64,000 bases of DNA from Nageia nagi (Eukaryota; Pinophyta), in assembly GCA_050084985.1 (NCBI GenBank), contig JBITNC010000001.1, positions 65,472,001 through 65,536,000 on the forward strand, given 5' to 3'. Position numbers and translations under genes: made by a program. This document shows positions 21,401-33,446 of this stretch, piece after piece. The notes beneath the pieces are model-generated. The model was not told where the DNA came from, did not search any database, and worked only from the letters and a program-made list of their open reading frames with translations. Within the stretch, counting starts at the first letter, position 1. Every line of letters begins with the position of its first letter.

Positions 21401-24210
21401 TCAACCTCCAAATAGTTATTAGTTATGCATGGGTAATACTTCATCTAATCTCATGTATAAGTATTTTTGTAATTTTGGACTGATAAAACTCATCTCCTCA
21501 ATAATAACAAATTGAATGAACTACATTTCTTCTTGTAAGGTTGTAAGTGTTTGTCCATGTAAGATGGTAATTTATTTAATGGTTATTTGATGTAAAGAAT
21601 AAAATGTTGAGATACTATTTTGAACGTTGCAACACCTATTGTTGCAAGAAGTAGAAATGAGGATTACAAGCATCTAAAACTAAAATATGTAGTAAATACC
21701 TAATGCTTATTATTAGATGTGAATTTCTAGTTCCTTGAATAATTATTTTGAAAGTTTATTACCAATAATTAGCAAATAAGTGTGATAAAACTATATCAAA
21801 TGATTTTATATTCAATACACAACCCATTAAAGCTATTTAGAATAGGAATGGATGGCACTTGAAATGTATGACAATTGTAGTCTATGAACATAGAAACCAT
21901 CATTTGTTGTTATGGAATAAATTGAGGAGTTCCCCAATCATGGTTAATGTCCATGTCATATTGACCAAGCATATCCAATTTATCTATTTGTAAAGGAAGG
22001 CCTAGGTGTATATATGATAAGAATTTCCATTTTCTCTACTTATTTTTTTACAAATTCATTCCCTCAATGAAGGGTGTGTTGGCTTTAGCTTATTCATATG
22101 ATTTTATTGTTTCATAAAGTACATACTATAGATGGTAATAATATTGAATCCTCTTCTGTTGCACCATAATTTCATCTGTTGATGTTCTAATTTTATTTTG
22201 TACACTACAAAATATCTATATAAAAGTAGTTTAGTTTAAAAAATTCATTAAAATACCTATAATATTTTGTAGGGATGTTTATGAATCTCAGGAAGACTCG
22301 AATAACTATTCTTTATAAAGCATTCTTTCCATCATATTAACTTTTTAGAAACTCTGAATATCCATTTTTTATCCACTTTAATAAATGATATTATTTTCAT
22401 ATGTATGGTTTATGCCATGTAAGTATCAATGAAGCTTGTGGATGTAGATGTGTACGGAGCTAAGATTGGAAGATATTGAAAGATTTTTTTAGTTTACATT
22501 TAAATAAATAAATATTTGACTACATAGGGATAGTGGTAGTTTAAGTAAAAGGTGGAAAGTTTCTTGGGTAGAAATACATTTGACAAGGCTATTAACAAGC
22601 ATTTTCCAAAAAGCAACTGGGGTTGGTCGTTTAGGTTCATAAATAGTGGAGATACAAGAAAGAATTACATGATATGTTTTAAACTTATTTTCTATCATTG
22701 CTACATATTTTGCAATAGATTTAAGACCTACATCGATTGATAGAATATGATTCTTTAATCTACATTGGATCTCTAAATAAAAAGAATTGTTACAATATGA
22801 ATATTCAAGTGATTATCATTACAAGTAAAGGTGTGATTGGGTTGTTCATTCTCATCAATTACAAGACTTGATATTGTAAAGTACAATGAGATTTATATCA
22901 ATATTCAAAAGATGATTTCTTTCTATGCATACATATTTGCAAGTTATATGTTGTACTGCATTGAACATAATCGGTTAACATAATCATTCTTTTAGTTTAC
23001 ATATAAGGGTTATCAAAAATAGATCAAGGAAAAGTTTTGTTTTGTAGCAAAAGGAGTTGTAGGTTCCAAGTGGATATATATCTATCAATGTATTGTAGTA
23101 CATTTTATAATGATTGAAGGTTATTCCATTCTAGTTTGGAAATATTAGATGTTTCTTTCAACAAAAGGAAACCATGGATATGAACTAAGTATCTATTTTT
23201 TCATTCATATCTAAAAACAGAGATAATTAACCAATAGGTAAAAAGATATGCAATAAAAATAAGAAGATATGAGTAATATTATATATGTACTAGTAGTCAT
23301 TTGCATCAAAGATATTTTTTAGTACTTCTTCACATAATGCAATAAAATGATGGTGCATGTATAACACGATGAGATGTGAATTTTGAATTATATTTTGTAC
23401 CCTCCACTTGCAAGAGGCTTAAGGATTTGTGGGTGTAGTAAACAACATGATACCATACAAGTGTGATAATTTTATATTAGCTACACTTAGGGTTAAAAAT
23501 AACTTAAGGAGACCAATCTAAATGACCATGTCTAATAGCTCCCCTCTATGAAGGTTCTAAAATAGTCATGTACTTGGAATAGATTAACCAAAACATGTTA
23601 CATGGTTGGAAATCTTTTCATGAATCATGTATTTAAATATTTATCGAAGGTCATGAACTATTGTTGGTAGATAATCATCGATTTGGTTTTGGAAAAACAT
23701 AGATGTTATAGATTGACTTCAATGTTAACTATGAAGTATCAAAATCATGGGTGCTGGGAAAAAATTTCATAACATAACTTAGAAGGTGGATAGTATATTC
23801 ATATAGCTTAACTTAATTCATATTTTATTATTTAAATAGCATTGTGTCTTTTAGAAATAAAGTAGAAATACCATTACCAATAACCCTTTAGTGGTGTATT
23901 CATTAATGGCATACAAAGAAATGGGAAACCATTCAATAACAAGAGTTGGATGTTCTTATCCTAATTGCAATAAAGATCACAAATCTTTAACTTTTATATA
24001 TGCAGTTGGGAGGTTTTTCATAAAAGAGGTGGTGCTATGCAATCTCCCTTGTAATGAATCATCATTTGCAATACTTATTTCCATTAAATTTGTATCAATA
24101 GGTTCAGTATTTAGAGTTGTTGTATATCTTAGGTCCCCAAGTAAGCCAAACCAGATCTTCCTTGAGTAGGATTAGGAAGGCATTGGTGGTCTACTAAATC
24201 TTCTTCATTC
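18417..24210. other. AT-rich region without a confident gene
   Basis: The first few hundred bases should hold the LRR gene promoter or 5' UTR. A 168-codon open frame at 18356-18862 (minus) has no domain I recognise. Beyond 18900 the sequence is strongly AT-rich with only short open frames. A 92-codon frame at 23891-24169 contains GCSYPNCNKDHKS but nothing identifiable. 21000-24200 may be an old, unrecognisable retroelement. Confidence 0.5.
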
Positions 24211-24214
24211 ATAC

Positions 24215-24226
24215 AGAGGGGGAACC
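24215..24226 (+). other. PPT-like tract before a possible LTR start
   Basis: AGAGGGGGAACC is followed by TGTTGGGAATAATC at 24227, the arrangement of a polypurine tract and an LTR 5' end. No partner LTR is visible, so this is only a hint of an old element to the left. Confidence 0.25.
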
Positions 24227-25175
24227 TGTTGGGAATAATCATTCCTCATTTACAAAGGTTGTCCTAAGTTACAATATTTTTCTAAAAGATCAACCATAAA
24301 AAATACTCTATTTTTGGTGTGACTCCTTTTATCCATACTTTTCTTATTAGGAATGGCTTAGGGTAGTTGGAATAAGGGTTCCATATCTAGATTTTACTGA
24401 ATAATTACCATCCTTCTCTAATTTCTAGATTGGATGGTCCTTAAGTCCCTCCCTTCAGGCTTTGATCTATTTCAAGAGGATATCGATCATTTGGTCTTAT
24501 GGCATTAAAGTTGGGTTATCTGTGTGGATGTGGTACCAAACCCTTTGGCCATTCTCCACACATGAGTAGGATGTCACATATCTATCGATTAAGTTGAAGC
24601 CATAGCAAGCCAATTCTAGCATTTCATTTTCATTTTTAATATGTGTCATTACCTTTCCATGTTTCATCCTGAAAGTTTATAGTTTAATCATCTCCAATGT
24701 TTCATTTTTTATCAAAAACTAATTTATTTTGATAATAATTGAATAATTACTTGCTAAAGTCATATACATACCTTATAAATGAAAACTTTACAAGCAATCT
24801 TTATGTATATTTTTTTTGAAGAATTACTCTCAAAGTTAATTAAGAAGATTATAACAATAATAATGAAAAAAAATTATAAAATGATAATGAATATTAAGAA
24901 TGAACCTTCTAAGATTTAGAAAGGAAAACACAATTTAGCAACCATTACTTGGGAGGGGATTCCTATTGTACCATCACCAAGAACACCGGTTTCACTCTTA
25001 CTATTTCTAAATATGAAAATATGCTACAGGTCTCTATATTATTTCATAGATAATGTAAATTAAAAAACTAAAACATTATTGTGATGGTTTTTCAGTTTGC
25101 AAGTCTAGTGGAATTCATCAGCTTTCATATTCTATCCAAGTCAAGCCAGCGTATTGAGCGGGATAGCCGTGCGAT
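24227..25175. other. Non-coding, possible degenerate LTR
   Basis: No open frame or repeat partner is visible. 24390-24600 is slightly less AT-rich but does not translate into anything I recognise on either strand. Confidence 0.4.
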
Positions 25176-25726
25176 ATAGTCAATAATTCACCTGCCAGTA
25201 GATTACAACCTCTTTCGATTTCCACTGAACCGCGACATGGTGGCATCTGGAAGCGTTAACATGCCATCTGACATTTGATTTGTACACGATTTAATGCTAA
25301 TTCATGTCGCAGGATCATATGATTGAAATGCTAATTGATTTGTAGACGGCTTGAAATTAAAAGGGTGGAGGTGCAATATAGTCAATAATTCATATGCAGA
25401 CGCGTTATTTGCCATCATCCATGTATCATTTGATTTGGTGGTGGAGATAGTCAATAATTCACCTGCCAGTAGATTACGACCTCTTTCGATTTCCACTAAA
25501 CCGCGACATGGTGGCATCTGGAAGCGTTAACATGCCATCTGACATTTGATTTGTACACGATTTAATGCTAATTCATCTATATTTTGATTTGTAGACGGCT
25601 TGAAATTAAAAGGGTGGAGGTACAATATAGTCAATAATTCATATGCCAGAATATTGACATGCAGACACGTTATTTGCCATCATCCATGTATCATTTGATT
25701 TGGTGGTGGAGATAGTCAATAATTCA
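25176..25726 (+). repeat. Tandem repeat, two units of about 271 bp
   Basis: Units 25176-25446 and 25447-25711 start ATAGTCAATAATTCACCTGCC, and a partial third unit starts at 25712. They differ by a few substitutions and small indels. Inside each unit the phrase GCCATC...CATTTGATTTG recurs, suggesting growth from a smaller unit. Confidence 0.9.
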
Positions 25727-26047
25727 AGTCTTGATTGTTAGTTGATTTGGTCACATCTTGATCTTATGTTACATTCTAAACATTAGATATACATGCCATG
25801 TAATGGTCTAACATGCTATGTAATGGCCTACTACAACTCTCCATTTAATTTGTAGTAGACGTTAATATAATTTACTTTTACATGACATACTTGAATCTTG
25901 AGACACTTTATATGCCATCTATCATTTGATTTTTAAAGTTGCTAACCTTTCTTTATTGACAATGCAATTTCTTTCATTTTATTTTTCATGTTTCTGGAAC
26001 ACATTACTTTGTCGATCATTTCTTCATCTATGTTATGACATGCTTAT

Positions 26048-26128
26048 AATTTCTAATCATATATATATTTTGATAGAGTTTTTAGAATAATTAATTTATA
26101 TATTTTAAAGATATATATCTAAAAATTG
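26048..26128 (+). repeat. Left 80-bp direct repeat flanking the foldback
   Basis: From AATTTCTAATCATATATATA to GATATATATCTAAAAAT. It recurs at 26365-26443 with only one or two differences, on the other side of the foldback element. Confidence 0.85.
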
Positions 26129-26156
26129 CGAAGGTACTACCTCATCCTATAAATGA

Positions 26157-26363
26157 ACTAGCTTTGATATAACCCCTTATATATCAAAAAACGCTGAGAG
26201 ATATCATTTCGAGGTGCCTATCTCATTTCTTGGTATTGCTATATCCAAGATAGGCGCCTCTAAATGTTTATATTGATATAGCAATACCAAGAAATGAGAT
26301 AGGCGCCTCGAAATGATATCTCTCGGTGTTTTTTAATATATAAGGGGTTATATCAAAGCTAGT
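26157..26363. mobile_element. Foldback (MITE-like) element with 89-bp inverted arms
   Basis: The left arm 26157-26245 and right arm 26275-26363 are reverse complements apart from four positions; three of these would still pair as G-U in RNA. The ends are ACTAGCTTTGATATAACC. The 29-bp centre contains a partial third copy of the arm (AGATAGGCGCCTC), allowing an alternative fold. There is no coding capacity. The length and structure fit a non-autonomous foldback or MITE; I could not define a target duplication. Confidence 0.85.
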
Positions 26364-26364
26364 A

Positions 26365-26443
26365 ATTTCTAATCATATATATATTTTGATAGAGTTTATA
26401 GAATAATTAATTTATATATTTTAAAGATATATATCTAAAAATG
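26365..26443 (+). repeat. Right 80-bp direct repeat flanking the foldback
   Basis: The second copy of 26048-26128. It begins directly after the foldback end and runs on into a degenerate, related foldback. Confidence 0.85.
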
Positions 26444-26573
26444 TTAAGAGGTATCAATTTTGAGTCATCTATTTTGAAAATATTTTTTTTAAGAAAAAAA
26501 GATAAATGCCTCGAAATTAATACATCTACATGTTTTTAAATATATATATCTTTAATAAGATATCTAAGCTAGT
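26425..26573. mobile_element. Degenerate second foldback of the same family
   Basis: The left arm (AAAGATATATATCTAAAAAT...GGTATCAATTTTGAG) roughly mirrors the right arm (CTCGAAATTAATACATC...ATATATATCTTT). It ends AAGATATCTAAGCTAG, like the CTAG terminus of the intact foldback. It is shorter and more diverged. Confidence 0.55.
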
Positions 26574-27889
26574 GGCATTCGTGATAGTTGATTATTGTAT
26601 TATAATATTTTTCTATACCATCCAGAACATATTTAAATTTAATTGAAAAATTACATAATTCTGTTGATAATAAATACTTTAAAAAATATTTTAAATTCAT
26701 TCACAATTACATAATTACATGGAAAATAAGAACTTGTAAAAAATATTGTAAATAGATTCACAATTACTGTTGATCGGTATAGCGTAACCTCAAGAGTTTG
26801 GTCTGGTCATGTTCTCCACTTCCTACAACAGTAGGTTCCTTGCAAAAGTTGAAGGTGGCAGGGATGCGCTCGTGTTGGTTTTCTGCTTAATCTTCAATTT
26901 ATAGGTCAGTTCCTATCTATATTTAAGGTCAAAAGTAATATGAAAGGAATAAAAAGATGGAAAGTTACATGAAAGAGATAAGCAAATACATAACTAAAAC
27001 AAAAAAATTACAACCCAAACATTATAGCATAGATAGCAATCCATAGCTAAGATTAAGAATAACAAACTATCTTGCACTTGGGGTCTCGCAATCATAACAC
27101 AAAGCCACAACTTAAAGAAAGCATTCCACATATAACATTCACAAAAGCAATAATAGCCACTCTATTGCAATAGGGCAAAGCATTGTCTGTTTGCATTATC
27201 ATATGTGAATTACTTTTATAGATTAGAGAAAATTTGTTAAAATATTCGACTTTTTTAATTTCTAAAACTAGCTATTTATACAACTTCCTCCCCCTTTAGG
27301 TGGTTGGGTTTCATTAATATACATTTCGACTAGCATTGAATGAAATAACTAAAATAGTACTATCTACATTAATGCTACAACTATGCTAGATTATACAGTA
27401 AACAAGTACTAATCAACATAACTATTTGAAAATTTGCAACTTCTTATCAGCCATGTCCATAAAGTCGTAATCCTTTTGCCATGTCATTGACTGCTCCTTC
27501 TTCGACCCTATAGCTGATTAAATATAACACTGTTACTTATTGAAGATAGCACTATAATTGATTAAAGGTATCATTGTAGCTAATTGACCAGTTATTTGAT
27601 TGCACATTGATTGGTATGATTTGGTATTATACTTTAGCAATCGCTATCTACTTTTCTATGATCTTTATGATCTTATTATGGATGTTAGTAATTAGAGTAA
27701 TGGTGGTTGATAGATATTATGTTCGCTTGGTTCAAGAAGAACTACCACTATTATGTGAAAATGAGTTGGTTTCGACACCACTCAAGATGAAATGGACTTA
27801 GGTGTTCTTTCTCATGCATTACTCTTTCACTTATTTAGCATGTTCTATGTTCTTCTTTCAGGCTCTGTTGATGATCTAGTTCTTTCGAG
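26574..27889. other. AT-rich, no gene seen
   Basis: Only short open frames with no recognisable domain, for example 27607-27801. The last five bases before Copia-B (TCGAG) would be its left target-site copy, but no matching copy follows either right-hand LTR. Confidence 0.5.
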
Positions 27890-28383
27890 TGTTGGAATGT
27901 ATAATGCATTATTGTAAAGGTTTGTATTAAATCTTTTATATAAGTTCACTAATACTTAAGGGTATCATTTGATACCTTAAGTATTTAAGTGAATATGATA
28001 ATGTAACTTATCCTACACTCTATGTCATGAGCATGCCCCTTGGGTAAAATGATGTGCATGTCATACTTTTGTACATTGGATAAAAGGGTGATCCAAAGAA
28101 GAATTTTGGCCTATAAATACAAAGCTCTCTCTTTGTGATTACACACCAATTATAGAGTAAAGTTATGATATAAGATAGTGGTTAGGAAGAAAAGAGTAGG
28201 AGGATTGTAAGAGACTTGTATTTGTAATTGAAGTAAAGATCTAGTTAGTGGATGTACTCTTAGTTGGAGGAACCACTTACATCTTATGTTGTGAGATTGC
28301 TTTATGAGTTTGTTAAATGTAATTGTGAGCTTTCATGTAATCTTGGTTTATTAAAAATTATCTTGTTAGTGTTAGTTTCTTCA
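27890..28383 (+). repeat. Copia-B 5' LTR
   Basis: The 494-bp LTR runs from TGTTGGAATGTATAATGC to TTTCTTCA. It has a TATAAATA box at 28112-28119 and is followed by a PBS, TGGTATCAAAGC (28387-28398). It is homologous to 56011-56500 and 57305-57793 with many differences, so it is old. Confidence 0.85.
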
Positions 28384-28531
28384 AATTGGTATCAAAGCTT
28401 GGTGAGGAAGCTCTTCTTCTTGGTGTGGTTGAAGGTATTCAACTTGGAGATCTTGAACTTACTCTTCATTGTGAAGTAAAACTAAGAGAAGGTATAACCT
28501 CTTTCATATAATCTCCTTTTTTTATGGCTTA
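28384..28531 (+). other. Copia-B PBS and start of leader, cut by the gap
   Basis: It contains the Met-type PBS, about two 21-bp repeats like those in Copia-A, a CTTCATTGTGAAG phrase and the AAG|GTATAACCT donor-like string. It runs into the N run. Confidence 0.75.
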
Positions 28532-28631
28532 NNNNNNNNNNNNNNNNNNNNNNNNNNNNNNNNNNNNNNNNNNNNNNNNNNNNNNNNNNNNNNNNNNNNN
28601 NNNNNNNNNNNNNNNNNNNNNNNNNNNNNNN
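28532..28631. other. Assembly gap, 100 N
   Basis: Exactly 100 N, so probably a placeholder of unknown true size. It separates the Copia-B leader from the 3' part of the Gypsy-T 5' LTR. Confidence 0.98.
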
Positions 28632-28807
28632 CGTTCCTGATCCATATAGATCGATAATGATCCCTTATTGTATTAAATTTCATTCAATCTTTTCAGATAT
28701 AATATCTACATTATTATTGATGTGTAATATTGAATGTGTTCTAATTTATTATGTTGAATGATTAATCTGGCTAAATTGAGTTTTAGGTGCACAATTTGAT
28801 ATACACA
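28632..28807 (+). repeat. Gypsy-T 5' LTR, 3' end only
   Basis: These 176 bp match 53091-53266, the end of the 3' LTR, and end GATATACACA. Most differences are C/T or G/A. The rest of the LTR is in the gap. Confidence 0.85.
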
Positions 28808-28832
28808 ATCTAGTGCTAGAAGGAGGGCCCCT
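28808..28832 (+). other. Gypsy-T PBS-like site
   Basis: ATCTAGTGCTAGAAGGAGGG directly follows the LTR end. Its form (xGTGCTAGAAGGAGGG) resembles PBS regions of Tat-type elements. I do not assign a specific tRNA. Confidence 0.45.
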
Positions 28833-30602
28833 TGCATGCATTCAGAGAATTGGAATGAAAACAGGCTTGAGTTTCTTTTGTTTTGATCATATTTTGATTC
28901 TATTTGCATCTTGTGGAACTATAAACTAACTTAATCTATTTTATCTATTGTTTGTTTTTGTCTCTTATTTTTTCTTGGATCGACGATGATCGGACCATAA
29001 TCGCCAATGATCTCTGTAAAATCATCAATGATCCCTGTTAAAATTGGTATGTTTTCTAATCTGACGTAAATACAGTAAGCGTAAGTAGGCATTTAAAATG
29101 ACAGTTGGTAAAATTTGCCTATGATCTCTTTGCTTAGAGTGCATGTAGAAAATGGATAGCAAAAATTTTAAAGATGCATTATTTAATATATGAATAATAT
29201 TTGTTTATTTTCTTGGGTTAAGGGTACGTACACATTAATACTTTTTATCTCGTCTACTTATGCTCTCCCTTTGCGCTTTATGTGATCTAAGGTGACCAGA
29301 ATAGACTTGATAAGAAGGAATAATTAAATTTCTCTTTTCTTTCACACTATTATTAATTTGGTTAATATATCACACATAATGACCTCTTACCAAGTCTACC
29401 CTTACCACTCCAATGGAGGTTGAAGGGATATGTGACTAGTAAGAAAAGGTAATTTACTACACTTAATACTTCCACTATTGGAAGGAGTAAATGAATCGCA
29501 CTAAATGGAATGAACTTAAGGAAAATAAATTGAGTTTTGGGGTAGTATAAATCATATTAAAAGGTTAATGAATTGGATGAATTCAAATACACTAAGTACT
29601 TTCACTTAACAAAGTATGCTCTCACTTTTGCGCTAATACACGATCTGAAGTGATCAGAAATAAGTTAAGTGAAAGAGGTAAAATTTATTCACATCTTATT
29701 TGGAAATATACTTCACATTAACACTCTTAAAGATGTCTGCCCTTACCACTCCATTGGAGGTCGAAGGGATTTGTGACTCTTGGAGGAGTAATTGAACCTC
29801 ACTTAACTAATTCATCTACACTTAATGGCTTCTTACCAAGTCTGCTCTTACCACTCCATTGGAGGTCGAAGAGATATGTGACTAGTAAGAAGAGGGAATT
29901 TATCACACATAATACTTCCATTGCTGGAAGGGGTTAATGAACGTCATTAAGAGGATGGATAATGAATCACATTATAAAAAGAACAACGGGGTTTATTAAG
30001 GTCAAACTCCATTAAAAATAAACTTTTGATTGTATCACATTGAGATAAGATAAGTAAATGGACATGAATGTTTGGGAGGGTAGTATGCATAAAAGTATTT
30101 CTACTTGTTTAAATGCATTTCATAAGGCCTTAAAGAAATAAATGAACATTAAACGAGTTAGATGTTATTACCAACCGTTAATTCTTACTTCTTGGAACTC
30201 ACCGACATAACATATTTGAAACCATAGAGCAAGTTACACTTGGAAGTGATGACCAAGGTGACTTTTTCATAGGTAGGAGTCAAAAAAGAGACTCATCTAG
30301 AACCAAGCCAAAAGCCATAGAGAATTGTAAACATTAATTAGGATTATCCAACCTACCTTGTTTAACACTTGACTAGTAAAAAAAAACTAAGAAAATTAAA
30401 AGATTAAAAAAGAACAATTCATATCGTTCATTTAACTCAGACATTAAAAATACATGAAAAAGTTAAAAAAGATAATCACACCGTTAAAATTAATTTTGCA
30501 TATAGGATGTTTGTGCATTGAATTGTTTTCTCGAAAATATAATATAAAAGATAAAATTAGAGTTTCTTTTTTACGATGTTTGTTTACAATATTTAAAAAA
30601 AA
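28833..30602 (+). other. Gypsy-T leader with repeated hairpin modules
   Basis: There is no ORF. It contains three GATC-type near-palindromes (28978-29038). A module occurs at about 29373-29510, 29740-29800 (partial) and 29830-29955. It consists of CTTACCACTCCAWTGGAGGT, then GAAGRGATNTGTGACT, and in the two long copies CTTCCA-N3/4-TGGAAG. ACTCCA/TGGAGT and CTTCCA/TGGAAG can each fold as short hairpins. Confidence 0.65.
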
Positions 30603-33446
30603 ATGGTTCAAACTAGAAGTATGATTGCTAAGAAAATGCAAGAACACCCACTTGAAATACAAGAAATAGATCCAGACAATATGGATCTGATAGAGTCTTT
30701 AGTTAGGAGGCCACCTCCTTTAGATGAATCAGATCCATGGGTAGTTTGTTATGTAGGTAAAAATTGGGATTGGGGTTATGATCAATCTAGATTGCAAAAA
30801 CAAATTATAGAGGATCCTATTGCAAGGGCTAGAATGCAAGTGTTAGATGAAGATTTAATTGAAATTTGTCATCGTATAGCTAATTATAGGGCTATTCCTA
30901 AGATGTCTTCTAGTTTACCAGGAGATGTAGAAAAACTAAATCAAAGGCTTGATAACTTAGAAATTGATGAGGATAAATCTCGGGCCAAAACCATAGCGGT
31001 ACCAAAGATTGAGCCATATAAAGTTGAATATGAAAGAGTCATTCATCAATTATCAGATGGTCGAAGAGTTAGTTCCTTAATCCGACAAGAGGGATCTTCT
31101 TTTTCTCATAAATCTCTCGAATTAGGAAAAAATGAAGTATCAATACCTACGATAAATTTATCTCAAAGAGCTCCTTCAATAAAGCAAAAGGAGAAATCTT
31201 ATTCCTCAAATGAAGGATTAAATAGAAGGACATCTAAGTTCAAAATAGAAGAGATACCTTCTTATGAAGAACTAAAAGAATGACGATTATATAAAACAAA
31301 AGTTGGTCAAAAATTCACGAAAATATATGCTGATGATATTAAAAAGGCCATAGAGATGCAATATCTTCTAAAGGAAGAAAATAGAAAAGCTAATGAATTC
31401 ATTAAAATTCAAGAACAAGAGAATAAATTAAAAGAAATGGAAGATAAACTTCTTAGAGATAAAAGGAAATTCATAGAACAAGAACAAGCAAACAAACAAA
31501 GAAAGGAATTCCTGGAACAAGAAAAGAAAAGACTTCATAAAGAACATGAGATTCAACTTCGTTTAAAAGAATTACAACTTAAAGAATTGGAAAATGAAAA
31601 AATTAAAAGGGAACAATATCTTCGTATGGAGAAAGAAAAACAAAGATAGTGGGATGAATATCAAAAAATAAAAAATTTGAAACCTGAAACTCCTGAAGGA
31701 AGTCAAATACAAAGATATCGAGACCCCTACTTAGACAAACAAGAAGCGATGGATAAAGAGATAGCCATTTTGTTACAAAAGGAAATGGATAAAGAACTAG
31801 AACTTCAAAAATTATATGATAAACAAAAACAAGATTCTATTAAAAGTTGGGTTGAACAAACCCAAAATCAAACAAAATAATCGGATTACAAAGGAAAAAA
31901 TCTATATGGAAAAAGTATATCCCAAAAACCTCCTAAAATCCCTATTCCGCGATGCCATTCACCTCTTAAAATATTGCCTCCACCACCATCAGAGTTTCCT
32001 TCTAATTATGAGTCTTACACTTCAAGATCAATTTTAGAAAAGGATCCGAATATTCAAAGATATCATAGACACACTCAAGGTCGTAGAACCGATAAAGAAT
32101 TAGAAGACTTTATGAAGGATTTTATAAATTGAGAAATGAATGTTCAAGGGCTTAAAAAGTTAAATTATAAGAACATTTGCAATGAGCCTATTCATCCAAG
32201 TGTTACAAAAAAGAAATTACCATATAGGTTTGAATTTCCTAAGATAGAACCATTCAAAGGAAAAGAGGATCCCAAAGAACACTTGAGAAAATTTACATTT
32301 TCTAGCTATCAGATAGCTAATGATGACTCATTAATGTTATGTATATTTCCTATGACACTCATAGGTCAAGCTTTGGATTAGTATAATAGTTTACCTATAC
32401 ATAGTTTATATACGTTCGAACAATTGGCTAATCAATTTCTTGAACACTTTAGAATCAATATTAAAGAAAGATCTTCAATTACTGATCTTACAAGATTACA
32501 ATAGTTTCCTGATGAAACTATACAAGATTACATCTCAAGATGGTGAGTTATACTTACTAGTATGTCTTACACAATACCACAAGAAGAATTGGTTAAATTA
32601 TTTAGCCAAAGTTGTTTAAGACCAATAGCCAGTGTTCTCCAAATTCAACAACATAGAACTTTTGAAGAAGCTATTGCTCAGGCAGTAGTTATAGAAAGAG
32701 TTAAAATTCAAGATGGAGAACTAAAACTTAAGAAAAAAGAATACAAAAAGGGTAATCAATATGAAAACATTAGTAAACAACCACAAAATAATCAAATAGC
32801 TATGATAGAAAATTTTGATCAACCTTCAAAAATTGAAAAAAATGCTGAACCTAAGCCTAAAAGAAAATTTACCCCATTATTAGAACCATTAGCTGAAATA
32901 CTTAAAAAATTATGTGATAATGGTATGATTATATTACCTGATATAAGACCTAAAAATCCTAATGCTAAAGGAAGTAAGTGGTATAAGGAGAATGAATTTT
33001 GTGCTTATCATAGGCAAAAAGGAAATACTACAAATAAATGTCAAACTTTACAGCATAAGATTCAAGACTTGATAGATAGTCAAAAAATAGATGTGGATAA
33101 TCCTATTGTGCCCTCAAATCAAAATTTAGGGATATATCAAAACCCCTTACCTTCACATCAGGCCAATAATGTGGCAATTGTCCCAAACCAAATGAATTAT
33201 ATATGGAATAATAAAGACATACCATTTATAGGAGCTATAGATGATTCAATACATATGATAGGTATAGCTACATGAGCACAACAATATCAAAATAAATAGG
33301 ATAATCCGTGAAGAAATCAATCAATGATAAGCCCAACTAATACACAACCTATACCTATACCTCTTCCACAACAACCTAAAGTTTCAATGAAAGGTGTTCT
33401 TCAATGACAACTAAAGATGTCTCCTGTTAAGATGACCTTATATTGA
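30603..33446 (+). pseudogene. Gypsy-T gag
   Basis: One continuous frame from an ATG (MVQTRSMIAKK, the usual MVxTRS-like gypsy gag start) to a TGA at 33444. It is interrupted only by nonsense codons, at 31281, 31647, 31878, 32133, 32379, 32502, 32544, 33273, 33297, 33309 and 33405. The middle (about 31350-31650) is a highly charged Glu/Lys coiled-coil-like stretch. The capsid core follows from about 32190 (FPKIEPFKGKEDPKEHLRKF). The C-terminal part has the CAYHRQKGNTTNKC knuckle at about 33000-33045. Every stop could arise from CGA, CAA, CAG or TGG by a single C-to-T change on one strand, as expected for methylation-driven decay. Confidence 0.8.

Noticed and set aside
23891-24169. 92-codon frame with Cys-rich N-terminus
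   Set aside because: The Cys and His spacing (CSYPNC) fits no zinc finger I know, and the flanks are AT-rich filler.
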